Source: Bolinopsis microptera (Eukaryota; Ctenophora; Tentaculata; Lobata; Bolinopsidae). From it: a stretch of 64,000 bases of DNA. The stretch is taken from positions 9,130,675 to 9,194,674 of the forward strand of contig NC_087078.1 of the NCBI RefSeq assembly GCF_026151205.1. Direction: 5' to 3'. Positions within the stretch are counted from its first letter, which is position 1; each line of letters opens with the position of its first letter. A program made the translations under genes and the position numbers. This document shows, in pieces, positions 11,314-23,076 of this stretch. Under the pieces are notes generated by a model. That model saw nothing but the letters and a program-made list of their open reading frames with translations, was not told the origin of the DNA and made no database searches.

Positions 11314-12035
11314 ATGACGGAACACGAGGATGATGAGTTGGAGGAGATCGTGTGCCAGAGTACAGAGCCTAAAACTGTTCCTTCCCCCGGATCTGTACCT
11401 CCTAAGGCTCAGTCACACGCTTTCGGTAAGTGTTTTTGTTATGCCTTTCTTTGTTATGTGTTTTTTAATCAAATACTAGTCGCACATTTTATCACATTTT
11501 GGCGAACGAAGAATACTTAAAGTCTATCACCCAGGGTTACCCCAATAATGCAAATGTATCACTCCTTGTCCAGGGCTAGGAATGTATGACGCAGAACAAG
11601 TGAACTACTCTAACCCGTCTGTAATTCTGTGTTGTCGGCAGAACACTAAGCCATTGTTGTTCCAGAGGAGAATGGAGTGGGAGCTAAACTTAATGAGGAA
11701 ACACGGGGCTGACATTCAGTACCTCTCATCAGGTGAGGAAACAGTGTTCCATTTATAACCATATAAGGTAACAGTACCATATAAGGTAACACTACAATAT
11801 AAGGTAACACTACCATATAAGGTAACACTACCATATAAGGTAACACTACCAAGGTAACACTACCTTATAGGGTAATATTACCAAGGTAACACTACCATAT
11901 AAGGTAATAGAAGGTTGTTCCTCAGGTGCGGACACGTATGTCCTAATATGGTTCCCATATGAGTCCCTTGGTCGCACAGCAGAGGAGCGAGTGTTCGCTA
12001 TGCCAGTTATCACCCCTGCTGATATCTTTACACCA
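11314..12035 (+). CDS. Anoctamin-type N-terminal domain module 3 (three exons)
   Basis: Exons 11314-11425 (ATG start, in-frame TAG upstream at 11287, phase 1 out), 11574-11732 (phase 1 to 1) and 11926-12035 (phase 1 in, phase 0 out) join in frame to 127 residues. The acidic lead (TEHEDDELEE) is followed by PSVILCCRQNTKPLLF (strand), WELNLMRKHGADIQYL (helix) and TYVLIWFPYESLGRTAEE, ending VFAMPVITP. This is the clearest of the upstream modules: YVLIWFPYE plus an AE-containing helix and MP closely follow anoctamin N-terminal domains. The first exon could instead be internal, with an acceptor at CACGAG (about 11328) in phase 0. The end phase fits the exon at 18709. Confidence 0.7.
11757..11912. 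repeat. Short tandem repeats with CCATATAAGG
   Basis: About seven imperfect units of roughly 18 bp (CCATATAAGGTAACACTA) in the module-3 intron. Each unit contains CCATATAAGG or a close variant, like the larger array at 12913-13512. Confidence 0.85.
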
Positions 12036-12064
12036 GTTAGTATTCCTTAAAAGATATAATGTAT

Positions 12065-12107
12065 TGCCTGTTATCACTAATGTCTTTACTCCTGAAGTAA
12101 GTGTAAA
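12065..12107 (+). pseudogene. Degenerate duplicate of the module-3 exon end
   Basis: The sequence resembles 12000-12041, the end of the last module-3 exon, but contains an in-frame TAA. It ends in a stronger donor (GAA/GTAAGT) than the real one (CCA/GTTAGT). It looks like a partial local duplication. Confidence 0.45.
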
Positions 12108-12912
12108 CATTTAACTTTATTATCTTATCTCAGATAATACTCGCATACCAATTATGTGGTCTTAAAAAATACTTAATTTGTGCTTAATTTAAGTACGGAT
12201 TATCCCACTGGGTTAACAAGCGCTAAATAAAGTAAAAGACTTCCATCACATGTTGTAGAAGGAAACAGCAATTTAATGCACCAACTATTGCTGACAGTAG
12301 TGAATTAGCCAGTAGTATTATAGCAACCATCATAACTACCTAGAAAGAAGCAGTAGGATACAGGATTGTGTGAAGCTGTGGTAATGGAGGAGGGGCCAGG
12401 GGGTTCCAATAGCTATATTCCCATTATCACAGCGATGGAAGCTGTTGTTCTTGTTGTTATGACATCGCTAAATGTCGAATTAATTTTAAATATATTTTGT
12501 TAGGCTACTAAAACAGAGACATCCCCAACTTGCTAATCTGCCTGTAGAAGACCACAGAAGATCACACAATACTAAAAGAGCCCCCCCCCCCCCCTGGCTC
12601 TTTCCCCTCTCCTGTGAATGCTAATTTCCTCAGACCCCATTTCCTGTTCATGTCAGCCTTGTTATTACTGGATTGAGATCTCAGTAATATTATAGCAGTG
12701 TGTGCTCTTGTAACCATGGTAACCTTGTTTGCTGCTCTTGTAACCATGGTAACCTTCTCTTGTTTGCTGTTATTTTCTGAATCTGTTGTCTTGAAGTATT
12801 TACTTCGTGTTTGAGGTTTTCTGACAGAAGCAAAACTAAGACAAACTAACAGTGACAAACACACACAAAAACAACAAGTCACACACAATATTTCACTACT
12901 GTAACAGGCCAT
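12108..12912. other. Gene-free stretch
   Basis: No supported exon. It includes a poly-C run (12581-12594) and a doubled GTAACCATGGTAACCTT motif at 12711-12755. Confidence 0.5.
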
Positions 12913-13512
12913 TAACCCTACCATATAAGGCAATGGTAACCCTACCATATAAGGAAATAGTAACCCTACCATATAAGGCAATGGTAACCCTACCATATAA
13001 GGCAATGGTAACCCTACCATATAAGGCAATGGTAACCCTGCCATATAGGGCAACAGTAACCCTGCCATATAAGGCAATGGTAGCCCTACCATATAAGGCA
13101 ATAGTAACCTTACCATATAAGGCAATGGTAACCCTACCATATAAGGCAATGGTAACCCTACCATATAAGGCAATGGTAACCCTACCATATAAGGCAATAG
13201 TAACCTTACCATATAAGGCAATGGTAACCCTACCATATAAGGCAATGGTAGCCCTACCATATAAGGCAATGGTAACCCTACCATATAAGGCAATAGTAAC
13301 CTTACCATATAAGGCAATGGTAACCCTACCATATAAGGCAATAGTAACCTTACCATATAAGGCAATGGTAACCCTACCATATAAGGCAATGGTAGCCCTA
13401 CCATATAAGGCAATGGTAACCCTACCATATAAGGCAATGGTAACCCTACCATATAAGGCAATGGTAACCCTACCATATAAGGCAATAGTAACCCTACCAT
13501 ATGAGGCAATTC
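12913..13512. repeat. 24-bp minisatellite, about 25 copies, each with a CArG-like core
   Basis: Units of ACCCTACCATATAAGGCAAT plus GGTA repeat about 25 times with a few substitutions (T/C at position 5, A/G in CAATGG or CAATAG). Because 24 is a multiple of three, both strands stay open for hundreds of codons; those frames are artefacts. Every unit contains CCATATAAGG, which matches the SRF-binding CArG consensus CC(A/T)6GG. Confidence 0.95.
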
Positions 13513-16500
13513 TACTGCATGTTTACTCTTCCATATTACATGGTAATGCCCTGCTAGAAAGCAGGATCATTAATAGTTCGGTCATTGACCCACACTAGCA
13601 CTAATGATTATTGATAACATAACAGAAACGTTCTATAGCTGCAAAATATACACAAAAGTACAAAATTTACTACATACATGATTTATAAATGTACACAGAT
13701 GTACAAGTTACTTAATACATCATTTACTTGATGTATAATGTATAATGGCTCTGTAATAGTAATATAGTAATATAGATTATAGGGGGTATCGCACGTGACA
13801 GCAGACCCATTAGCTGCAGCTGATACAGAGAGCTCAATACACACAGTGAATTTGTGGTCGTTGTTTCAGTTGGAGCTTGTAGTATATCTTTATATATTAT
13901 TATACTGTAATGGTCACTAATGGTCACTGTAATGGTCACTGTAATGGTCACTAATGGTTTACTGCTAGAGCAGCACGCTGTCTAACCTCCATATTGTTAT
14001 TCTGATGCACTCTGTTTGTAGTTATCTTTATTGTTACTGTAGTTCCTTCACATTTATATTGTTTACAAGCTTACAGCTAGACCTATATCTCTATCCTACA
14101 CAGCTAGACCTCTATCTCTACCCTATACACAGCTAGACCTCTATCTCTACCCTATACACAGCTGGACCTCTATCTCTATCCTATATAGTTGGTTATTTAT
14201 CTTGATGCACAATGTATTACTCTAAGTTTCACGTGGTTCCATGTGTTGTCACTGAAATAACTGAAATTCATTTTAACAAACGAGAGCTCTCTTTTGTTTA
14301 ATGAATAACTTGGTAATTACACTAACACACGCTCTAGTTGCTCGCTGTGCTATATCTAGTTTCACGTGATATTCTCCCACACGCTGGATTGTTAGCTCTG
14401 TAATGATGTAAACAACAGACACCTGCGCTATCGATAAGAGGAACTCTTCTTCTGTGTTTGCAGCAGAGCTAGCGATGTTGATAGTGATGTTATTATATCC
14501 GGGTCGTATATAGTGAGTTAGTTTTATTTAGAGGTGCATTATGTTTATTTTTGCTGCTGATTTATCTTTAAATTAATATCAACGTATCCCTATAAGCAAC
14601 AAATCCTGATATCGTTTTCATTTGTAGCGAGCCTATCATTTGTTTGATGAATAACACAAGATAACAACAACTAATTTAACAGCTGTTAGAAGCTGTATTG
14701 GCGAATAGTTGTAGAAGCAGCTCTCGTTTCATGCTGTCTAACACACACTATATTTGAGAAGTGGTATGTGGTGTTAACTCTAAAGTGTCATTAGTAGAGG
14801 TAGTATCGTTCATGCAAGCAGTGTGTTTTCTTGTGAGCTACACCTCTATCCTACACAGCACCTCATTTGTAAGGTTCCTCATTTCCTGTTGTTAGGGTAC
14901 TCATTTCCTGTTATAAACCCAAAGCCTAGTTCAAGCCTTGAAAGCTTTATCCTGATTCTCGACTTAAAGGTCTCGTCTAGATGATTTAAAAGATCCTCTT
15001 TTTGGCTTTGAACTAATTTCGTTCTCTTTGATGTGCTCAGAATAAAATGATCAGAAATTTACAGCGATTCCATAATTTGTAATCCAAATAAATGACGCAG
15101 CTAAGCAAGGCATGGACCAGCAAATTTATCTTATTCATCCTCAGCAATTAGTGTATAATTTTGACCGTCTGAATTTTCTCATACTCTTGACTGCTTTTTC
15201 GACCAATCATTTGTATGATGGTGGAATTATCGCCTGCACACTAATAAAACACCCATAATTCGACACCCAATTGTAGAGACTTCTTGAAGCACCATTATTT
15301 CTCTAATACTTGTCTCTTCTGGTTGATCCTTATAGATTGGTGCACTCCATATGATCACTGATCCAGGATACCAATTATTCCTCATCAAGTGTTAATCAGT
15401 CGACAATTTATTTTAATTCCAAGCCGCCTGATAATCTGAACACGGTAAATTGTCGGTACTGTACTAATTTGAGGTGAGGAAGGAGAGTAGCCTAGCAACA
15501 GAGAGAGTAAGAGGTGAAGGTAGATCGTCTTAAATGCTCTCTTGTCTGCTGTCTACAGCTGTCTAGTTTGTCCGTTTGTGCAGCTGCACAGCTGATTAGC
15601 TGAATTTAAGAGCTATATTTCCTGTAATATGGAGATAACTATGGAAATCATACTCTTTTTACACCTGACAGTGTCATAGAACAGCTGGTAATAAACGTAT
15701 AATTGCTGGGATTATTTACTATCATACTTGGCGCTCTGCTTTGACAAGTTGAGTGTGTTGAATGTTGATCCTGATTTCAAATTGTTGGGAGATAATCCGG
15801 ACTAAGTGGTCACACTCGGTTCCACCCGCTATATTCAATAAACGTCCCCCTTATCGGGCAATCAATAAAAACAACAATTTTCCAATTATCATAAGAACGG
15901 CTCACAACCAGGCTATCTTGCACTGACTGTTGACCAGCCTGGTTTCCTATTCACTGACCACTGGTACAATGAATACCTCAATACCTGTCCAAGTGGGAAT
16001 TCTATGATTTAATAACGCAGAATACCTCCAGATTATACAGGCTGATAACCTCCTCTGCAGAGGTTATCCTGGTAAATGAAGTGAATCAGCTCTGTCAAAT
16101 TCCTTTGTGAAGATTTCTCTTACTCTCTTAGTCTACACAACTACCAAGTGCTTTTGTTGTGAGCACTCCAAAACAATCCTCCCCGGGAATGTTATTATTT
16201 TTCTATTGTTCAGTCTGTAGGTTTAATTTGCATGGTATTCAATTTGTAAAGGTATAATGCACTCTCTATCTCTTCAGTCTCTGATGTTTTATTGTTAGAT
16301 CGGCCACGTCCTGAAAAGTATTGTGTTGAATTCAGGAGATTATTCGTCCATGAATTGTTTGATTTTGAAAGTAATTTATTCGTTGGTAGATTTTGTCTGT
16401 TTTGGAGGATAGTAGGATTAAGGATACTCCCTCATATTACTCCTTCATAATATATTTGACTTTTGAGAGTGATAAAGCTATTAATCATTCGTTTCTCACA

Positions 16501-16825
16501 AAACATTTGATATTTCTGCTAGCACTACAGCGAAAAAAGTGCCTTTTCGCACTACTATCTCCAGAGAATATCTGGGAGATAAGAACCAAATCTAGCCCCC
16601 AAATCCAGCCCTTTTCCCGCTACTATCGTTCTAGGCTTACATTTCACAAAAACTTAGTGCTTATTGACTACCAGTATAATACCACAGTGATATGTGATTA
16701 AAAGATTGTTTACAAACAGTTGCCTTGTTTCCCGTAGTTGTTTGCTTTAAGACACCCTTTGTCCACTATTATTATCATGTAGGGGGCTATGGTCATGGTC
16801 AGCCTCCTATTCTCATGATTATATG
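13513..16825. other. Gene-free stretch
   Basis: No supported gene on either strand. Four copies of a roughly 30-bp tandem repeat (CAGCTAGACCTCTATCTCTA core) lie at about 14075-14186. Short repeats of TAATGGTCACTG occur at 13915-13955. The rest is AT-rich unique-looking sequence. Confidence 0.5.
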
Positions 16826-17977
16826 TACAGTAAAACCCCGATTTACCGCGGACTTTGGGGGAAAGAAAACATCCGCGGTAAATCGGGGTTCGAGGTAAAT
16901 CGGGGTTTTGTTTGTTTACATTATACATATGAGGGACCACATACAAAACTGGTATATCTGAACATATACCAATTTTGCGCAGGTAGCTCATAGTCTTCAG
17001 GGTGAAAAGGTGCATCTTTGGAATTTTTTTTGAACAATTTTGAAGAAATTTTTGAAAAAAAGTGAAATCTTATTTTTCCAAAACTGGTATATGTTACAAT
17101 ATACCATTTTAGCTTTTAACAATCATGAAAACAAAATGGTATATCTGCAGATAGACCACCTTCAAGAAACTTATCTTCAATAAAACCGGTATATCTATAC
17201 ACATTTTATAGACTTTAGCCAGCCCAAATGGTATATCTTCAGATACACCATTCTCAGTTAAATTATTTTATTTTTTATAGTATAGAAAAAATGGTATATC
17301 GTGAGATATACCAGTTTTGGTACAATTCTAGTTTTAACAAGAATTGCGCCCGTTGTTTCGTTTTGGCGGACGCTAGATTTCCGTTCACTATAACTATAAA
17401 TATAAGCTCCAATCAGCTCACTTCATAATAATAATATTGATACACATCAGTACACTATACTACGCATGCCACGTACAAATTGGGCTTGGCCCGCTTATAA
17501 CCTAATCATTAATTAATACTATACAAGTACATTGAAACACAGTCGCGCCGCGCATTCATTGACCACAGGTTATCTATACATCACATCTCCGCAAGCAATC
17601 CTCGCGCGCTGTACTGCGCGCTGGTTGTCATGGTAACGGACGGAAGGACAGATGACAACATACTCAGACCCGCCTACCGCTATCTCCAAAATCCACGTTT
17701 TTCTGCAAAAACGTCCATTCGTAACCTTTCACTATTGCCTTTTTACAAAAGGGTGAACGGAAAAAATGGTATATAGACAGATATACCATTTTTTAGAAGT
17801 GTTTTTTACACATGATATAGAATCTTTAAATCAGTAAAATGCATTTATCTCAAAACTATCAAAAACAGATATACCAGTTTTGCATGTGGTCCCTCATATT
17901 AAGATGTTAAGCCCTATTTGGGGGAGAGAGATGGCCGCGGTAAATCGGGGTTCGCGGTAAATCGGGGTCTTGCCGTA
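16826..17977. mobile_element. TA-flanked element with GATTTACCGCGG ends, split by a second element
   Basis: The left end (16828 onward, CAGTAAAACCCCGATTTACC) and the right end (to 17975) are inverted copies rich in CGGTAAATCGGGGTT, and both are bordered by TA. TA duplication and CAGT-type ends suggest a pogo/Tigger-like MITE. A small relative is at 61060-61130. The middle is occupied by a second inverted-repeat element at 16930-17896. Confidence 0.7.
16930..17896. mobile_element. Inner element with TGAGGGACCACAT ends
   Basis: The ends TGAGGGACCACAT...ATGTGGTCCCTCA are inverted and flanked by TA. The 967-bp interior contains many small dyads built from GGTATATC and its complement GATATACC, usually preceded by AAAT or ACCAGTTTT. 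No transposase frame is visible. The open frame at 16710-17015 on the minus strand spans the junction with the outer element and is not a gene. Confidence 0.7.
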
Positions 17978-18331
17978 CCCAAGGCCAAGTACATTCCCTG
18001 CTTTGTCACTTATATTAACTTCAATGCCATGTAATTATTGTAGACACTATATTGAATATTTTAGGGCGCCAATCATCTAACCTTTAGATAAATAACTGGT
18101 CCAATCATACCAAATATGCTATAATTGTACCTTGTACGCTGCTATCTCCATTCTCTCCTGATATAGAATTTTCTTTCATACTACATTCCCTCACTGAGTC
18201 ACAGAGAGACAATAACAATATAACGATAACACTGAACTACAACACAAGGTAGTCTTATTAGCTCGATTGTTGTTTATCTTGTTCCGCGAAGGTGTATACA
18301 AACAGACAGACAAACAGACAAACACACGGTA

Positions 18332-19569
18332 ATGTCACGTGTTTCATTTGAAGGAGGTGGTTACACTGCATGTCCTGAAGAGCTAGTAGAGATGACAGAG
18401 GAACCCGGTGAGAAGAAGGTGAGGAAGAAGGTGAGGGAGGCGGTTACAGAGCTAGACCTCCTTGCTGAGGATGTGGACAGGTTAGTGCTTGTTATTTCTT
18501 ATCATACCAAAGGTAATGTTACCTTGGAAAATCCGTATAAGGTAATGTTACCTTGGAAACAACCATATAAGGTTATGTTACCTTGGTAATACAACCGTAT
18601 AAAGTATGACCTCCTTACTGCTGATTGTTGTGGACAGGTAAGAAGCTTTTTTATCTCTTTTCCTTTCGAGGTTATCTCTATATTTTAGATGTATTTATGC
18701 TTATCTAGAACCCCATCAGAAAAGTAGCACAGGGTCTGTGTGTACTAGTGAGTCCTATAAAGTACTGGGATGATGACGAGGAGGCAGATGAGGAGGAGCT
18801 GGAGAAGGAGGATCTGAGAACGAGGTTCAAGAGAAAACTTGTGGGCAAAATGAAAGGAGACAAGGCCGTGATGAGAGGGGGTCATATTAAAGATGTAGAT
18901 GTTCCCGAGGATAATCTCCGTTACACCCTGGCATGGTACGGTACCATACTAACAACACAGTTACTATAGTAACATAGGGTTAAGACGTTCGATCTTCTGA
19001 AAATCTGACTTAATCATGTGCAATTTCTCAAACACTTTCACTTTCACTTTATAATCCCTCCTCAGGTATGACGATTACAAGTTGTTTGCAGAGTTGGACA
19101 TGTGCAGGTTCTCCATGCCTCTAAATCTGGAGGCTAACTATGCCAGCTCTGAGAGTTCCGTAAGCGAATACCTTTATAAAGTACCATATATGGCAATGTT
19201 GCCATAGTAACACTACCATAATATAAGGTGTAGAACATTATACTTATAGATCTTCTAACTCTGCATGAGATTTTGAATGCTTAGTATAGCCTGATACAAG
19301 CTAGCAAATGCTGCTAGATATTTCGCTGTGAAGAGATTTCGCTATCAAACCTACCAGCAGGGTTAAAAGCAAAAAGCCCCTAAAAGATGAAAATCTATAT
19401 TTGGTCACACTGCCATATATACGGTCATGTTACCATATATGGTTATTTTATACCACGTGTCGCCTGCATTATTGCATGTTCGCTAAGCTGGCTACCACAG
19501 GACAGTTCTGAAAGTGAGGATGAAGAGAACAACGGGAGTTTAAATTTATTAGAGACTATCATGTTCCAG
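18332..19569 (+). CDS. Anoctamin-type N-terminal domain module 4
   Basis: Core exons: 18709-18935 (phase 0 in, 2 out), 19066-19159 (phase 2 in, 0 out) and 19501-19569 (phase 0 to 0), 130 residues in frame. They read GLCVLVSPIKYW (strand), a D/E-rich insert, LRTRFKRKLVGKMKGD (helix), LRYTLAWYDDYKLFAELDM and RFSMPLN, then a Ser/Glu/Asp-rich tail. The ATG exon at 18332 (MSRVSFEGGGYTACPEE...) may be a first exon. Its obvious donor at 18481 is out of phase with 18709, but an internal donor (AAG/GTGAGG, near 18430) fits in phase 0. Alternatively the exon ending at 12035 splices straight to 18709. The acidic insert is longer than in the other modules. Confidence 0.6.
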
Positions 19570-21255
19570 GTACCCAAGTGTTTCACTTTCACTTTCTCTA
19601 TTACAAAACCTCTCTTACTCTAAGCGTTCCCTTCAATTCTTCTTTTTCCTTGTAAAGAGAGTTCTAACAAACTCAGACACATTGAACTTTTACAGTTCTC
19701 TGAGTTGAGCTCTCGTGTGTCTTTAACTAAAGTAACCCAAAGCAAACGTACTCATCTCATAAAATGAGGTCGATGTTATGATATAGTACACGAAATGTAA
19801 TATAAAAACACTCCGAGATATGAGATATCTGTTATTTTGATTGGATCTAAATTCATCAAAATACAAAGTTTGTATCATAACCATATCTTACGTTGGAGGT
19901 TTTTAACACTAGTTTATTGCTGAGAAAGGGTAACACAAAGAGATAAAACACACACTGCAACATAAAACACACACTGTAACATAAAGAAAGCACTGGCTTG
20001 TTAGTGTTGTGGGTGTTCAGAAGATGTGGCTGCTACTTCCTTCTTGGAGGCACCGTCAAACACACACTCTTTCAAAACTCACTCTTACTAGTGTTACCAT
20101 GGTTACACTAAACCTACTGTTAAACTCTTATCCTCAACTTTGTTGATACACTACTTTATTTTGGGTGTTTTCGCCGTTAACCAGCCTTGTTCTTAACCTC
20201 TATTTAAGAGTTATATAAATTATATTGCGATTTCAGCTGAAAAAATCTGTGAGAGGTTTGTTTGATTTTGCAGTGCTGTTTGTTTGAGTTACATAATTTA
20301 ACGTAGTTACAGCCTTGGCAACTACTAGCGTGTTTATTATACTTCTCGTCGTCCAGCCCCGGTGCACCGCATTAATCAACAAGGTTTATTAATATAAGTT
20401 CAGTTTGTAAGACTCATATTTGTTAGACTCGTGTTAATTATGAAACTCAATATAAGCATCTCTTGTCACTGGTGTCCTGTATATTGTTACTTTATACTTT
20501 TATACAATGAACCTAGTGCTTTGTTACTGCTGCTTCTAACAAAACCAACTCACGCTCCATTATATTTATACTTACAATGAGAAAGATAAAAGAACCTTAA
20601 GTCCTGTCCGTCAGTTAGCTCTCACTTCTCGGCTGTTAAATATCGTATAGTATAGAATTTATACTTAGTATAAGTGCAGTAGTTGGTAATCATTTCAGAT
20701 AAGAGATGAGCGTCACCCTTTCAGATCTTATCTTACTGTTAAGTTTTTGAATTTGTTCCATTTTGTTTTTTAATAGTTTTTTTCTGTCCTGAATTTTAAT
20801 TTCTCCTTATTCCCTGGACGCAATTTTAAATTTATCATTTACATCACATCTCGTTATATTTCTCCAACAGTGTCAGATAAAACATGATGAAGTATTCCAT
20901 TTAATAATTGTAAGGAAACTGCTGTAACATAATCTCCATTATTCGAATATAACTGATAAGCCAAGACTAGAGCCGTGAAACTTCAGACACGGTCTACTCG
21001 TAACAACACCCCCCCCCTGGCCCTGCTACCAGGTGCACTCTAACCACATCTAACTTAGTAAACTAATAAACACAACAAAGTTTTGGCTGAGAGACCAGAG
21101 CTTTAATAGATTATAGCTGCGTGCAAACATTCTGTGAGGGGCCTTAGTTTCCAGCTTCACAATAAAGACATTTCACATTTTTTTCTTAGCTAGTTTCTGT
21201 GTTTTCTGTGCTGTGAGGCCGGCTGAGTTGGTTGATAAACCCGGAACTGCGACAG
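19570..21255. other. Probable intron, no exon seen
   Basis: No supported exon. It includes a poly-C run at 21009-21017, and the end carries a three-fold imperfect 19-20-bp repeat (GACAGTTACAGAATACTGT) that overlaps the next exon. Confidence 0.4.
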
Positions 21256-22890
21256 TTACAGAATACTGTGACAGTTACGGAATACTGTGACAGTTGCAGA
21301 ATAATGGATACAGAGAAGGTTCCTATCATCCAGAAGGAGATCTCTCCCCACTACTCCACCATCCAAGCTGATACCTCTGCTGTGTCACATGATGTTTCAC
21401 ATGGATCAGATATTAATGGTAATATGATGGTTTTTCTTTCGGAATTTATAAGTTCACCTTCGTTTTTAAATAAATTTGAAAAATGTCTCGTACTAAATAC
21501 CACACGTTTAACTCGTGACACAAGTTTGTTTCTTCACTGTCGGAAGTTCTAAACCCCTCCTCCTCCCCTCTTATGTAGTTACTATAATACTATGGTTACT
21601 TTGTAGTTACTACGGTTACTTTGTAGTTACTAAACTCCCCCTCCCCTCTAAGGCACAGTGTGTCTAGTCTGTGCTGCTCACAAAGAAGAGGAACTATGTG
21701 ATCTCAACACTACATTCCTAGAAGCACTAAAGGAGCAGGGAGCTATGATCACTAAACTAGTAACCCATAGTAACCCTGGTTACCCTGGCAACCCTTCACA
21801 GCACATTCTTCATTTATCTCTCGGGCGAAGTGCGCTTGAGAGGGTTGCTACAAGTGTTCATCTGAGCATGCCCCTTAACGAGAGGTCTAGTCTGGTGAGT
21901 GAAGCTTTGTCACCTAGCAACCTGTTGCTAGGTAACCTAGATAACCTTTGAAACGAAGCTAAGGAATCTTGCATGGCTTTATGCTGAACTATGAATATTC
22001 AAACATTTAGAGACGGGATCAATACAAATTTACATGTAAGAACTAAGAATGCATTGAATATTTAAATGATATAAAGAATCCCTAATTTTACTTAACTAAA
22101 ATGTTGAAGAATCCCCTAATTAAAAACTTTACTTATTTCAATTTAGTATCCGGATTCGTTATATTATATACAGGGTGGCCCAAAAGTAACTACCCACACG
22201 CAACCCTTTAATAAATCACGTATTGTCGCCATAAAGTGAGATCGCTTTGAGGTAGGAACTCCAAAGTATATATATATCATCTTATAGCTTGCTTTGTTAC
22301 CCCCGTTTTCCAACCCGTTCGCGTTACTATATGAGGTCGTAATGTACCTATAAAGCTTGGCGAGCTTTAGTTTTATCCCCGAGTCAGCTGCATCCGTTAT
22401 AAATGGTAGGACATTGTCTTCTTTTTGTACTTATAGCCAGTTTCAGTTTGTTGAGTATATAGTTCAAAAGATTGATTAGTTTGTAAACGTTTGTTGATTA
22501 AACGTTATGAGACGACTTCATCTGCCATTTCCTTTATAGTTTTTGAGGAGATTCTAAGTTCTTCAGTCACTACCATTATCCTTAAACACCCCTCTTCTCA
22601 AAGACTGGTGTGCCTGTAGAACTACCATATATGGTAATGTTGCCATAGTAACACAACCATCATTCCAAGGCTGGGTGTGCCTAACTTGCCATCATCACCA
22701 AGACGAGGAACTGAACGCTCTGTTTCTGGACAAACTAAAGGATCAGGGTGCCATTATCACCAAGCTACCCTTTACAAACTCTGATGATCCTTCTTGCCAA
22801 ATGTTAACGATCTCCCTGGAACCGGAGGCTATGCAAAGGGTGGCTGTTAGTGTTAGTTTGAGGATGTCCCTTAAAGAACAGTCTTGTGTG
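21256..22890 (+). CDS. Anoctamin-type N-terminal domain module 5 with duplicated alternative exon
   Basis: A lead exon, 21256-21418 (phase 0 in; or starting at ATG 21304; phase 1 out), is followed by two homologous exons: 21653-21894 and 22670-22890. Both are phase 1 in and phase 0 out. The first reads VCLVCAAHKEEE, TTFLEALKEQGAMITKL, HILHLSLGRSALERVATSV, HLSMPLNE. The second reads VCLTCHHHQDEE, LFLDKLKDQGAIITKL, QMLTISLEPEAMQRVAVSV, SLRMSLKE. Because both accept phase 1 but leave phase 0, they cannot be spliced to each other in frame. That makes them mutually exclusive alternatives, each joined to 21256-21418. Read through its donor (GTGGGT), the second reaches a stop at 22903. A transposon copy lies between them (22171). 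Confidence 0.65.
22171..22275. mobile_element. Mariner-like element end (copy 1, partial)
   Basis: Starts CAGGGTGGCCCAAAAGTAAC and matches 61494-61720, with an internal deletion of roughly 120 bp relative to that copy. An AGGGTG(G/T)CCCAAAAGT-type terminus is typical of mariner-family elements. The right end is not recognised; the element may extend to about 22560. Confidence 0.55.
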
Positions 22891-23076
22891 GTGGGTTGCT
22901 CCTGAGCTCAATTCAGTTACCTAGCAACCTGCTGAGTGCTGAATTAAAACTCTTTACGCATGTCTTTTTGCTGATGTTTTTATTAATAATAAATAGTTTT
23001 CAATTGTGATGAAAATCCGTAAGCCCTTTTTAAATCTGAGATTAGAACCATCCTGATGATTGCATATTTGTAAAAG

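Noticed and set aside
12350-12480. Possible exon between modules 3 and 4
   Set aside because: All three frames after plausible acceptors reach stops within a few codons.
12913-13512. CRISPR-like repeat array
   Set aside because: The repeats are head-to-tail with no unique spacers, in a eukaryotic intron-containing context.
12562-13598. Overlapping long open frames on both strands (315 and 248 residues)
   Set aside because: Both are translations of the 24-bp minisatellite; the unit length is a multiple of three, so frames stay open without selection.
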